Notes under the pieces: generated by a model
Databases searched by the model: none
The model's input: the letters and a program-made list of their open reading frames with translations, nothing else
What the model was told of the DNA's origin: nothing
Assembly (NCBI GenBank): GCA_937870685.1
Contig: CALMZX010000040.1
Coordinates: 1-42,272, forward strand
Source of the DNA: an uncultured Alphaproteobacteria bacterium
GTDB taxonomy: Bacteria > Pseudomonadota > Alphaproteobacteria > Rhizobiales > Aestuariivirgaceae
DNA length: 42,272 nucleotides
Reading direction: 5' to 3'
Program-made: the position numbers and the translations under genes
Shown: positions 21,944-30,528 of the stretch, piece after piece
Layout of the letters: every line of letters starts with the position of its first letter
Position numbering within the stretch: position 1 is the first letter of the stretch

Positions 21944-22107
21944 CCGAGACCGACAAGACCCCGCCGCCGCTGCCGCCTGCCGGTGGCTCCTATGCCCTGG
22001 TCAACGGCGTGCTCGTGCGCGTGCCGGAGGACGACCAGCAGGTCCATGCCACTGACGGCGGCACCACGGCTACGAAGGCCGCATCCAAGACCAGGACGAA
22101 GGAGTAA
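21940..22107 (+). CDS. small proline-rich phage protein
   Basis: 55 residues: ATG 21940 to TAA 22105-22107, in ATGA overlap with the gene before it, and six bases before the tail tube gene. It opens with a proline run (TPPPLPPAGGSYALVNGVLV) and ends in a basic Thr/Lys tail. Mu and relatives also carry a tiny gene (gp38) here, but sequence similarity is not clear. Function unknown. Confidence 0.6.
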   Translation: MTETDKTPPPLPPAGGSYALVNGVLVRVPEDDQQVHATDGGTTATKAASKTRTKE

Positions 22108-22113
22108 CACACC

Positions 22114-23052
22114 ATGGCCGGCTTCCAGGACCGACTGCATCTTCTGATGGCGAAGATCGAGACCACCTACGGCGTGGACCCCACGCCCACGGCGGCCAGC
22201 AACGCAATTCTCGTCAAGAACGTGCGCTTCACGCCCATGAACGGCACCGATGTGCCGCGCGGCATCGAGCGGCCATGGCTCGGGGCCCAGCAGCAGTTCC
22301 CCACGGGCCTGCATGCCCAGGTGAGCTTCGAGACCGAGCTCGTCGGCCACGCGGTTGCCGGAACGGCACCGGGCTGGGGCGTGATCGCGCGGGCCTGCGG
22401 CCTCGCCCAGGTGGCGTCGGCCGGTGTCTCCGTCGCCTACAACCCTGTGAGCGAAGGCTTCGAGTCGGCAACACTCTATTTCCATCACCAGGGCAAGCGC
22501 TATGTGCTGCGTGGCGCTCGCGGCACCGGGACCTTGCGCCTCAATGCCGACCAGTTGCCGGCGGTTGAATGGACAATGACCGGTCTCTTCGACCTGCCGG
22601 TCGATGCAGCCATCCCGGCGGCACCCGGCTTCGCGGTCTTCGCCGTGCCGCAGGTGGTCAACAAGACCAACACGCCCACCTTCACGGTGAACGGCGTTGC
22701 CATGGTCATGCGCAGCTTCGAACTGTCGCTCGGCAACAGCGTGGCCCACCGCAGCCTGGTTAACACCGAGGAGGTGTGGATCGGCGACAGGGCCGAGTCG
22801 CTCCGCATCCAGTCGGACGCCGTGGCGCTGGCCACCCTCAATCCCTACCTGCTGGCGCGGGACCAGACGTCATTCGCGATCAATCTTGTGCACGGCATCG
22901 GCGCAGGCAAGGTGGTCACCGTCAACCTGCCGTCCTGCCGCCTCCAGCGGCCGGACCAGTCTGTCGCCCCCAACGGCATCGTTGAGTGGCCGCTCACCAT
23001 CACGCCACTGCCCACAGCCGGGAACGACCAGTTCACCCTCACTCTCACGTAA
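22114..23052 (+). CDS. tail tube protein (siphovirus-type)
   Basis: 312 residues. It opens LHLLMAKIETTYGVDPTPTA, then VRFTPMNGTDVPRGIERPWL with GLHAQVSFETELVGHAVAGT, a layout typical of the tube proteins of non-contractile phages and of relatives in RcapMu-like phages. The later half has beta-rich repeats (TFTVNGVAMVMRSFELSLGN) as found in tube domains followed by an accessory Ig-like region. No sheath gene is found next to it, which marks the tail as non-contractile. Confidence 0.8.
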   Translation: MAGFQDRLHLLMAKIETTYGVDPTPTAASNAILVKNVRFTPMNGTDVPRGIERPWLGAQQQFPTGLHAQVSFETELVGHAVAGTAPGWGVIARACGLAQVASAGVSVAYNPVSEGFESATLYFHHQGKRYVLRGARGTGTLRLNADQLPAVEWTMTGLFDLPVDAAIPAAPGFAVFAVPQVVNKTNTPTFTVNGVAMVMRSFELSLGNSVAHRSLVNTEEVWIGDRAESLRIQSDAVALATLNPYLLARDQTSFAINLVHGIGAGKVVTVNLPSCRLQRPDQSVAPNGIVEWPLTITPLPTAGNDQFTLTLT

Positions 23053-23078
23053 ACGCCCTTCGAAGGCCCTTCACAGCC

Positions 23079-23402
23079 ATGTTCAAACTCGTGTCTTCAC
23101 CCACCTTCAATGCCACCGTCACGGTCTCCATGCCCGGCGGCAAGCCGCCTGAAACCTTCACCGCCTGTTTCCGCCTGCCCGGCGCGGAGACGCTGTCGGG
23201 TTTCGACCTCGCCACGATGGATGGCCAGCGGGCCTTCCTCGAGGAGGTCATGATCGGGGCCAGCGACCTGGTGGACGAGGATGGCGAACCGCTCTCCTGG
23301 AGCGCCGAGCTGCGCTCCCGCCTCATCGACACCGTGCCGGTGCGGCGCGGGCTGATTGCCGCCTTCGAGCGCGAGCTTGTGGGGGCACGCGAAAAAAACT
23401 GA
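23079..23402 (+). CDS. tail assembly chaperone G-type
   Basis: 107 residues from ATG 23079; the frame is open further up but that part overlaps the tube gene. It is a small protein with N-terminal strands (FNATVTVSMPGGKPPETFTA) and a helical C-terminal part, in the place of lambda gpG, just before the tape measure gene. Such chaperones coat the tape measure during tube growth. The last codons GAA-AAA-AAC-TGA carry a slippery site. Confidence 0.75.
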   Translation: MFKLVSSPTFNATVTVSMPGGKPPETFTACFRLPGAETLSGFDLATMDGQRAFLEEVMIGASDLVDEDGEPLSWSAELRSRLIDTVPVRRGLIAAFERELVGAREKN

Positions 23403-23782
23403 GAGCCGCCGCCCGTGCCCTGATTGGCTCTGGCGGCGCGACCGAAGGTGATGCGGCACGCGTGCTGGCCGAGGCCCGCGCCGCCGGAATGAGCGAGCCG
23501 GACCTCGCGCAGCTGGCCAGGGCGGCAGGAGCCGCGGCCGAGGCCAGCCAGACCGAACTCTGGACCGAGAATGCGCCGGCGGTCCGGGCCTTCCAGATCG
23601 TGGCGCGGCAATGGCGTGTGACAGGAACAATGGCCGGTCTTTTCTATGTCTCCCTCGATGTCGTGGCGGTGAAGGCGTTGTGGGCCGATCACGGCATCAC
23701 GGCAACGCCCGACCTCTGGGCCCGCATCGGCGTGCTCGAGGACGAGGCCCGCCTGCTGCTCAATACCGGCACAAAGGGGTGA
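23079..23782 (+). CDS. tail assembly chaperone GT-type fusion by -1 frameshift
   Basis: Frame 0 reads to the heptamer A-AAA-AAC (23393-23399) right before the TGA stop. A -1 shift continues at CTG (23399-23401) through LRAAARALIGSGGATEGDAA, EARAAGMSEPDLAQLAR and RQWRVTGTMAGLFYVSL to the stop at 23780-23782. The fusion is 107 + 127 = 234 residues. The T part has no start codon with a ribosome binding site near its beginning, so it is expected to be made only as the fusion. This is the lambda G/GT arrangement, which sets the ratio of the two forms for tape measure loading. Confidence 0.8.
23393..23437 (+). promoter_or_regulatory. programmed -1 frameshift signal
   Basis: Slippery heptamer A-AAA-AAC at 23393-23399 in frame 0, followed at once by TGA. 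Eight bases later GCCGCC (23408-23413) can pair with GGCGGC (23432-23437). An overlapping option pairs AGAGCC (23402-23407) with GGCTCT (23426-23431). The first stem has ideal spacing for a stimulator. Both together would be a pseudoknot, but the connecting loops would have zero length, so they are more likely alternatives. Confidence 0.75.
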
Positions 23783-23786
23783 CGCG

Positions 23787-26396
23787 ATGACCATGGTGGT
23801 GGGCGGCGTCAAGGTTGTCTTCTCCGGCGAGAGCGTGGATCTCGCCACGGCGGCCGACCAGGCGAACCGCAAGATCGACCAGCTGCAGGCGAACCTCGCG
23901 AAGCCGGTGCCGGTGACCGGGGCTGAGCAGGCCGTGACACGCATCGGCCAGAAGACGGCGGAGGCCGCCAAGTTGAGTTCCCAGCAGCTCGCCTCCATGC
24001 AGTTCCAGTTGCAGGACATTGCTGTGGGGCTTGCCTCCGGGCAGTCGCCGTTCACGGTGATGATGCAGCAGGGTTCTCAGCTCGCCCAAGGCTTCACGTC
24101 GGGCACCGGCGTCATGGGGGCGCTGAAGGCGGTGGGGTCGGGCATCACCACCTTCCTGACCAATCCGCTCAACCTCGCGGTCGTCGGGTTCGGCCTCGTC
24201 ACATCGGCAGCCTTCACGCTCTTCGATGTGATCATGAGCGACGGAGGAAAGGCTGAAACACTTCTGAAGCAGCATGATGACTTGGTGAAGCGCATCGGGG
24301 ACTCGTGGGACGAGAGCGGGCGCAAGATCAAACGCTACTCCGGCGAAGTCTCGGGCATGCTCCTTAACAATGCGCTGCTGCAGCAGCGCGAGGAGGAACG
24401 CGCTCTCAAGGGCATGATGTCTGAGATGGGCCGCATGATGGTTCCCATCCCGTCCAGTGGCGACCGGACCCTTGACAAGCAGGTTGCCGAAGCCGAGCGC
24501 GCCTTCAAGGAAGCCTTGCGCAGCGGGACTGCCGACGTGCGCGGTTTCTTGCAACAGGTCGCCGACATCTCCACCAAGTCCGGCGTGGAGGGGGCACAAA
24601 AGCTGGTGAAGGCCCTGGGCGAGGTCTATGATCCGCTCCTCAAGGCACAGGATGACTTCGCCCAGACCAGTGCCATTGTGAAAGGCCTCAAGGGCGATAC
24701 ATCCGCCCTGAACGAAGCGCTCGGCAAAGGCACCGAGAAGGTGCAGGGCCTCACCTCTGCCCTCGACAGGTTGGCGGGCACGCGCCACGACAACATCTTC
24801 GGCATGACCACACTCAAGGCCTCGCCCGGCTTCAGCGGCAATGCCTCGATCGGTGACTTCGCCACGGCACCGGCGCAGTATCGCGCCCTTGTGCTGGATG
24901 CGGCCCGGCAATATGGCCTCGACCCGGACCTGCTGGCCCGCCAGATCGGACAGGAGAGCGGCTGGAACCCCGCTGCCGTGAGCAAGCGCGGGGCCAAGGG
25001 CCTCATGCAGCTGATGCCCGGCACGGCAGGCGACCTCGCTGTCTCCGATCCGTTCAACCCCTACCAGTCGATCTTCGGCGGGGCCCGCTACATGGGCCAA
25101 CTCTCCAAGCGCTACGCGGGCAACACCGAGCTGGCGCTCATGGCCTACAACTGGGGCATGGGCAACGTCGATGACTGGACCAGGGCCGGTGCCGACCCGA
25201 CGAAAATTCCGGCCGAGACCCGTGGCTACCTGCAGTCGATCCTGGGCGGCAATTCGGTGATGAAGGGCGGTGCCGCCGCCGACAAGAAGGCCGAGAGCGA
25301 GAAGGAGAAACTCGTCGCCATGGACCGGCGCTGGGCCCAGGTGGTGCGCGAGTCCGCCGCCGCCGAGGATGCCCGGTCCGCTGCCATCGGCCGCAGTACC
25401 GGCGAGTCCGCCAGACTGCGCAAGGAACAGGAGCTGTGGGGACAGGCGCAACGGATCTACGGCGAACGTCTGGAGAAGGACAAGAAGCTGCATGCCGAGG
25501 TCACGGCAGCAATCGGCAGGCAGGCCGCCGAATACGGCAAGCTCGCCTCAGCGGCCGAGTTCGCGGGCAGGAAGAAGGACGCCGAGGCCCGCATGGAGCA
25601 GCAGCGCATCGGCCAGCTCGACACGATCCGCGAGATCGGGAGTGGCATCACCTCAACATTCCTGCAAGCGAAGGACGCCGGACAAAGCTGGGGGTCGGCC
25701 CTGTCGTCCGTCTTCGACAGCCTGAAACAGAAGGGCCTGGCCCTGCTCGACAACGTCATCGACAAGCTGCTCTTCGGCGAGAAGGGCACGGAGAACGGTG
25801 GACTTCTTGGCGGGCTCGGCAAGTCGCTCATGGACGGCATGACCATGCTGATGGGTGGCGGCAACGGCTATGGCGGCGGGCTCTATGCCAAAGGCGCTGC
25901 CTTCGCAGGCGGCATCGAGGCCTTCGCAGGCGGCGGGGCCTTCACCAACAGCGTGGTGGCAAGGCCCACACTGTTCGGCTTCGGCAACCGGCTGGGCCTC
26001 ATGGGCGAGGCTGGCCCCGAAGCCATCATGCCGCTCAGCGGTGGCGGCGTGGCCGCGAAGGCCGGATCGTCCGAAACCCGGCTGCCGCTGGCCCGCATGG
26101 CGGACGGTTCGCTCGGCGTCTCCCTGCCCAAGGCCTTCGCCACGGGCGATGTCTTCGGATCGCTGCCACGGGTGCAGGGCGGCGGCACAGGCGGAGGCCC
26201 GGTCGTGAATGTGACCACCCACAACTATGGCAACGAGCGGGTGGACACGCGCGCCACCGAAAACGGCAGCGGCGGCATCGACCTCGAGATCATGGTGGGG
26301 CGGGCGGTGAACCGCCACATTGCCACGGGCGGGGCCGACGGTTCTCTCGGCAACCGTTATGCGGGCTTCAGCCGCAGGATCGAGCGCCATGGCTGA
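23787..26396 (+). CDS. tail tape measure protein with transglycosylase domain
   Basis: 869 residues. The N-terminal part is coiled coil (ATAADQANRKIDQLQANLAK) with SMQFQLQDIAVGLASGQSPF, a common tape-measure motif, and a hydrophobic stretch (LTNPLNLAVVGFGLVTSAAF). Residues about 365-475 form a soluble lytic transglycosylase domain: LDAARQYGLDPDLLARQIGQ with catalytic E390 in QESGWNP, GAKGLMQLMPGTA, and LALMAYNWGMGNV. A Gly-rich C-terminus ends in GEAGPEAIMPLSGGG, the usual tape-measure tail. The protein sets tail length and opens the cell wall during DNA entry. By its length it would give a tail of roughly lambda scale. Confidence 0.93.
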   Translation: MTMVVGGVKVVFSGESVDLATAADQANRKIDQLQANLAKPVPVTGAEQAVTRIGQKTAEAAKLSSQQLASMQFQLQDIAVGLASGQSPFTVMMQQGSQLAQGFTSGTGVMGALKAVGSGITTFLTNPLNLAVVGFGLVTSAAFTLFDVIMSDGGKAETLLKQHDDLVKRIGDSWDESGRKIKRYSGEVSGMLLNNALLQQREEERALKGMMSEMGRMMVPIPSSGDRTLDKQVAEAERAFKEALRSGTADVRGFLQQVADISTKSGVEGAQKLVKALGEVYDPLLKAQDDFAQTSAIVKGLKGDTSALNEALGKGTEKVQGLTSALDRLAGTRHDNIFGMTTLKASPGFSGNASIGDFATAPAQYRALVLDAARQYGLDPDLLARQIGQESGWNPAAVSKRGAKGLMQLMPGTAGDLAVSDPFNPYQSIFGGARYMGQLSKRYAGNTELALMAYNWGMGNVDDWTRAGADPTKIPAETRGYLQSILGGNSVMKGGAAADKKAESEKEKLVAMDRRWAQVVRESAAAEDARSAAIGRSTGESARLRKEQELWGQAQRIYGERLEKDKKLHAEVTAAIGRQAAEYGKLASAAEFAGRKKDAEARMEQQRIGQLDTIREIGSGITSTFLQAKDAGQSWGSALSSVFDSLKQKGLALLDNVIDKLLFGEKGTENGGLLGGLGKSLMDGMTMLMGGGNGYGGGLYAKGAAFAGGIEAFAGGGAFTNSVVARPTLFGFGNRLGLMGEAGPEAIMPLSGGGVAAKAGSSETRLPLARMADGSLGVSLPKAFATGDVFGSLPRVQGGGTGGGPVVNVTTHNYGNERVDTRATENGSGGIDLEIMVGRAVNRHIATGGADGSLGNRYAGFSRRIERHG

Positions 26397-26781
26397 CCTC
26401 TTCTCGATCTACTGGCCGGGTGGCGTGGGCGATGATCCGCTGCGCGACGGCCTCAGCTACCGGCCGGTCGAGAACGGCCAGTTCGTGCGCACCCTCTCGG
26501 GTGGCGGCCGTGGCGGCCCGGCCTCGTCGGCACTCTCCATCCACATGGTGGCGACCTTCCCGATGAGCGACTACCAGCTCTGGGGCGTGTGGTGGCCCTG
26601 GTGGACGGCCTTTCCCGCCGATGGCGGCCCCATGAACGGCACCGTGCCGTTCTGGCTGCGCGATCCCTTCGGTGCCCGTCTGCCGTACCGCTGGCGGCGC
26701 TTCGACAATGAGCCCATCGAACCCTTCCGTGACGGCAAGGGCTGGCTCGTGCGCCTCTCGCTGGAAAGGCTGCCGCAATGA
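26389..26781 (+). CDS. tail protein, function unknown (tip-proximal)
   Basis: 130 residues from ATG 26389, overlapping the tape measure stop by eight bases. Trp-rich and beta-like (YQLWGVWWPWWTAFPADGGP, PFWLRDPFGARLPYRW). It takes the place of lambda gpM/distal tail type proteins between tape measure and DUF1833. A small tip/adaptor protein is likely by position; no firm family. Confidence 0.65.
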   Translation: MADLFSIYWPGGVGDDPLRDGLSYRPVENGQFVRTLSGGGRGGPASSALSIHMVATFPMSDYQLWGVWWPWWTAFPADGGPMNGTVPFWLRDPFGARLPYRWRRFDNEPIEPFRDGKGWLVRLSLERLPQ

Positions 26782-27254
26782 GCACCACCATGCCCGACAG
26801 CTGGTGGGAACAGTCCTCGCAGCAGTTCGTCGAGGATCTCGGCCTGCTGCTCGTCACACTCACCCATGCCGACCTGCTGGAACCGGTGCGTGTGGCTTCC
26901 AACCTCACCGACGTGGTGTCGCGCGGGCAGACCTTCGTGGCCTGGCCGCTGATGCCGCGCCTGCCTTCCTCCGGGGAAACCGCCAAGCGCGGCGGCCTGC
27001 GCATCGCCAACGTCGACCGCGCCATCGGCCGCACCGTGCTGTCGCTCAAGGGCCGCATTGCATGTTCCTTCGAGATCGTGTCGCGCGCGGACCCCGATGA
27101 CGTGCTCTATGACCACCATGGCCTCTACCTCACCGGCATCCGCACCGAGGGGCCGTGGATCGTCGCCGATGCGGTGGGGCAGGGCAGCCACGGCAAGGCG
27201 TTCCCGAAGTCCTCTGCCAATCCCGAAGTCGCGCCTGGGACATTCGTTGCATGA
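26778..27254 (+). CDS. DUF1833-type tail protein
   Basis: 158 residues, in ATGA overlap with its neighbour. The sequence LGLLLVTLTHADLLEPVRVA, then VVSRGQTFVAWPLMPRLPSS, LRIANVDRAIGRTV and CSFEIVSRADPDDV has the DUF1833 pattern (THxxL...RV, NVDR, V-x-x-x-DPD). Members sit between tape measure and NlpC/P60 genes and are thought to be tail-tip components similar to lambda gpL. Confidence 0.8.
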   Translation: MSTTMPDSWWEQSSQQFVEDLGLLLVTLTHADLLEPVRVASNLTDVVSRGQTFVAWPLMPRLPSSGETAKRGGLRIANVDRAIGRTVLSLKGRIACSFEIVSRADPDDVLYDHHGLYLTGIRTEGPWIVADAVGQGSHGKAFPKSSANPEVAPGTFVA

Positions 27255-27733
27255 CCGGGGGCGTGGGCACATGGTGGGGCCACTACATCCGCAACAGCCA
27301 CTATGCTGACGGTGGCCGCGACCTGCCGGGTGTCGATTGCTACGGGCTTGCCCGCGCCATTTACGAGACCGAACTTGGCATCACGCTTCCGGCCTGGCCG
27401 AAGCTGCGGCTGGACGACATCGCGGAGCAGGCAGGCTCGCTCCTGGACAGCAGTTTCACCGGGGCCTTCAAGGCCGTTCAAACGGGTCTCGAAGAGGCTT
27501 TCGACATGGCGGTGATCCGCCGCCCGCTGCCGGTCAACAACCGGCTGGTCAAGGGCTGGTGGCATCTCGGCGTGGTGACAAGGCCCGCACACATCCTGCA
27601 CATGAACGAGAACCAGGGGGCCATCGAAACCTGTTTCCGTGACACGGCGCAGGCACTTGCCTCGGCCACCCTGCGGGAAGGGGACGTGCGCCTCTTCCGG
27701 CACCCTTTGCGCAGTGGAGGCGGATCATGCTGA
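27251..27733 (+). CDS. NlpC/P60-type tail peptidase
   Basis: 160 residues from ATG 27251. The catalytic cysteine is C30 in LPGVDCYGLARAIYETELG, and the histidine is H105 in WWHLGVVTR, followed by HILHMNE; this is the order of the NlpC/P60 fold (lambda gpK-type). The enzyme would cut peptide stems of peptidoglycan, or process the tail tip, during assembly and infection. It lies between the DUF1833 and tip protein genes, as in other siphophages. Confidence 0.85.
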   Translation: MTGGVGTWWGHYIRNSHYADGGRDLPGVDCYGLARAIYETELGITLPAWPKLRLDDIAEQAGSLLDSSFTGAFKAVQTGLEEAFDMAVIRRPLPVNNRLVKGWWHLGVVTRPAHILHMNENQGAIETCFRDTAQALASATLREGDVRLFRHPLRSGGGSC

Positions 27734-30528
27734 TCGAACGGCTGCCGGCCGTGACACAGGGGCGCGCCTCCGTTGGGCCGGGGCAGATGCCGCTGGCCCT
27801 CACACGCAATCCGGTGGCGGGCGACACCGACTGGTTTGCTGCCGATTCCGCGCGCTATCTCGACGAGATCATCGACGCACTGCCAGACCTCGAGGACCGT
27901 TTTCACCGCTTTGGCGTGGTGACGGTGACACAGGGCCGCAAGATGCACGAGGTGCCCCGGTACTTCTGGGCCAGGGGCGCGCGGCGCTACCGGCTGCGCC
28001 TGAAGCCGGTTCCGGGGGAACCCGTGCTGATCCGCCTGCATGCCGTGCCCGGCAAGGGCGGTGGCGGCGGTGGCGGCAAGGGCGGCAAATCCATCCTTTC
28101 GATTGTGGCGTCGATCGCGCTCATGGCTGTGGGCACCTTCATCACCGGGGGAGGGCTCACACCGCTGCTGGGCGGCCTTGCAGGTGCGGGCACCTGGGGG
28201 GCGCAGGCCCTTGCCGCCGGTGTCACCTTCCTCGGGCGCCTTGCGCTGACGCTGGCGGCCAAGCCTGCTGCTGCGCGGTCGTCGGCAGAAGCGGCCGAAA
28301 CCTCGTCGCTGGGGCAGGCCTCGGCCAGCGGCAACGTCGTCCCGGCCGGACAGAGCTTCGACTACGTCGCGGGCCGGGCCAAGGTCTTCCCCAAGATGGC
28401 GAGTTACCCGCTGGTGGCGCTGGAGGGCGAGGACGAGATCGTCGAGGTCTCCTACATGCTGGAAGGCCCCCACGAGATCACCCAGGGGAAGGTGGAGGGC
28501 ACGCCGTTGGCCGAGGTGCCGGGGCTGAGCTTCCTCATCGAGGATGGCACAAATCCAAAGCCCACCCGCATGCTGCAGCGCTTCGGCTACCAGATCGCGC
28601 CCGCCATCGAACTGAAGGGCCACCTGCGCGAGAAGGCTTTCCCCCAGCAGAAACTGGCCAACCAGGCGTCTCCGCTGTCGTGCCTGCCCGAACCCGTGGT
28701 GATGACCTCGAAACACGACCCGGACGAGATCTGGGTGCAATACCTGTGGCCGGCAGCACCGGGTTACATCGGCAGCAGCAATATCGAGTTGGTGATGCCG
28801 CTGCGTTTGCAGCTGCGCGCAGAGGGCAGCGACACCTGGATCAACCTGCCGGAGCTGATGTTCAGCTTCAAGACCACGGGGCGCGTTTCAAAATATGTGA
28901 AGTTGGTCTGGGCCGCAGTGCCACCTGCCTTCACTGACGTGCCCCTGACCAATGGCGCCTGGCATTCCTTCCACACGGTTCCTGCGCAAGGCTCGCCGCT
29001 CACACCGTCCGGGGGGGCATGGACGGCACACACGAGCTTCAAGAAGACCGCCACACTCAACAGCACGGCGCGGGTGGAGCGCCGCCAGGACGGCTTCATC
29101 ATCTATCTCGATCCGGCGGTGTTTCCGCGCGGCAACCGCTGGCAGGTCTGGCAACAGCGCGGTTGCCTTGGCCGCGTCGAGTCATGGATGGACACCGTCT
29201 GGCCCTTTGTGCCCTCGACCTACAAGGCGGACTATTCCGGCTCGCCGTGCTATTCGCTGTTCCACTATCGCACCGAGGCCGGCTTCGACTACACCGGCAA
29301 TGGAGCCTCCTTTTACGGCCAGGAAATCCCCGACACCTGCCAGATCCTGCGCTTCGCCACGGTCTGGAACCGGCCGCCGCTGCCCAAGGCCGGCAACGCC
29401 ACCATCGAGGTCAAGGGCCGCAACGCCAACGTCACGCAGCTCTCGGTCATGGCCGGTGCCATGGTCAAGGTGTGGAACGGCAGCAGCTTCGACGGGCTTG
29501 CCGTCTCGGACAATCCGGCCGACCACTTCTTCCATGTTGCCACCGGCCCGCAGACGCCAGAGCCGCTGACACCCGATCTGGTGGATATTCCGGCTCTGGG
29601 GCAATGGCATGACGCCTGCGCCGCCAGCGGACACAAGGTGGCGTTGATCCTGCAGGGGCGCGAATGGGGCGAAGCTCTGGATGCCGTCGCCTCCGCAGGC
29701 CTTGCCAAGCGCGCCGAAGGGCGGTTGCTCTCGGTCACCCGGCAGCGCGACACCTTCGCCCTCGGCGTGGAACCGCGCCAGGCCTTCAACCACACGAACC
29801 TCCTGTCCATCGGCTGGGCCAAGAACAGCGATCCCGTGCCGGATGCGGTGCGGGTGAGGTTCCGCAACCGGGCCCAGGACTTCGACACCGACGAACGCAT
29901 CATCCGCAGGCCGGGACTGACGGAAGCCGAAGTGAAGAGCGTCATCGAACTGGAGTCGGAGGCCATCGCCGATGCCGCCCAGATCGACAGCTTCTTCCGC
30001 CTCTACCTCGCGGCCCTCTGGCACCGCGACCATGTTCTGACCATCGAGACCTGGTGGGATGCACTGGCGAGTGCGCCGGGCGACATTGTCTGGCTCAATT
30101 CGCCGGAACTGGTTGAAACCCACGCCAGTGCCCGCATCGTGGATGTCTTGCGCGACGGCGGCGGCCTGGTGACCGCACTCGTGGTTGATGCCCCGCAGCC
30201 TTCCTCGCACGGGCCCGACCTCAGCCTCGCGGCCGACCTTGCCAGCATTGCCGACATGGCGCTTTCGGGTCAGCTGATGGGGGCCCTCATCATGACCGGC
30301 GAGGGCATCACCATCCAGCCGCTCGCCGGCATCGATGCCGCCACCCAGATGCTGGTGTTCGAAACACCCTTTCTCAATGACCGGGTTGCCGCCGGCCAGA
30401 GTGTGAGCATCGGGCAGCGCGGCAGCGAGGCGCGGCGCTGCGAGGTCGTGGATGTCAGCCCCGGCGACGGCAACACCTTCACCCTCACCGTTGTTCCGGA
30501 GGCCCCGGAGATGTGGAGCACCTCATGA
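27727..30528 (+). CDS. tail tip/host specificity protein (J-like)
   Basis: 933 residues. An N-terminal tail domain (ERFHRFGVV-like strands with QGRKMHEVPRYF) is followed by a Gly/Lys run (KGGGGGGGKGGK) and a long hydrophobic segment (about 120-155, SILSIVASIALMAVGTFITG). The latter is typical of lambda gpI/gpJ-type tip proteins that carry a membrane-active part. The rest is beta-rich with fibronectin-like or receptor-binding repeats (YVKLVWAAVPPAF, FGYQIAPAIELKGHLREKAF) and a late part with IRRPGLTEAEVKSVIELESE. It would close the tube and contact the cell. The end overlaps the next gene by four bases. Confidence 0.8.
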   Translation: MLIERLPAVTQGRASVGPGQMPLALTRNPVAGDTDWFAADSARYLDEIIDALPDLEDRFHRFGVVTVTQGRKMHEVPRYFWARGARRYRLRLKPVPGEPVLIRLHAVPGKGGGGGGGKGGKSILSIVASIALMAVGTFITGGGLTPLLGGLAGAGTWGAQALAAGVTFLGRLALTLAAKPAAARSSAEAAETSSLGQASASGNVVPAGQSFDYVAGRAKVFPKMASYPLVALEGEDEIVEVSYMLEGPHEITQGKVEGTPLAEVPGLSFLIEDGTNPKPTRMLQRFGYQIAPAIELKGHLREKAFPQQKLANQASPLSCLPEPVVMTSKHDPDEIWVQYLWPAAPGYIGSSNIELVMPLRLQLRAEGSDTWINLPELMFSFKTTGRVSKYVKLVWAAVPPAFTDVPLTNGAWHSFHTVPAQGSPLTPSGGAWTAHTSFKKTATLNSTARVERRQDGFIIYLDPAVFPRGNRWQVWQQRGCLGRVESWMDTVWPFVPSTYKADYSGSPCYSLFHYRTEAGFDYTGNGASFYGQEIPDTCQILRFATVWNRPPLPKAGNATIEVKGRNANVTQLSVMAGAMVKVWNGSSFDGLAVSDNPADHFFHVATGPQTPEPLTPDLVDIPALGQWHDACAASGHKVALILQGREWGEALDAVASAGLAKRAEGRLLSVTRQRDTFALGVEPRQAFNHTNLLSIGWAKNSDPVPDAVRVRFRNRAQDFDTDERIIRRPGLTEAEVKSVIELESEAIADAAQIDSFFRLYLAALWHRDHVLTIETWWDALASAPGDIVWLNSPELVETHASARIVDVLRDGGGLVTALVVDAPQPSSHGPDLSLAADLASIADMALSGQLMGALIMTGEGITIQPLAGIDAATQMLVFETPFLNDRVAAGQSVSIGQRGSEARRCEVVDVSPGDGNTFTLTVVPEAPEMWSTS

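Noticed and set aside
23402..23437. H-type pseudoknot after the slippery site
   Set aside because: The two stems are perfect, but both crossing loops would have zero length, which is sterically unlikely; kept as alternative hairpins.
23760..25493. 577-residue antisense frame within the tape measure gene
   Set aside because: Long antisense frames are expected in GC-rich coding DNA; the plus strand has clear tape measure and transglycosylase motifs.
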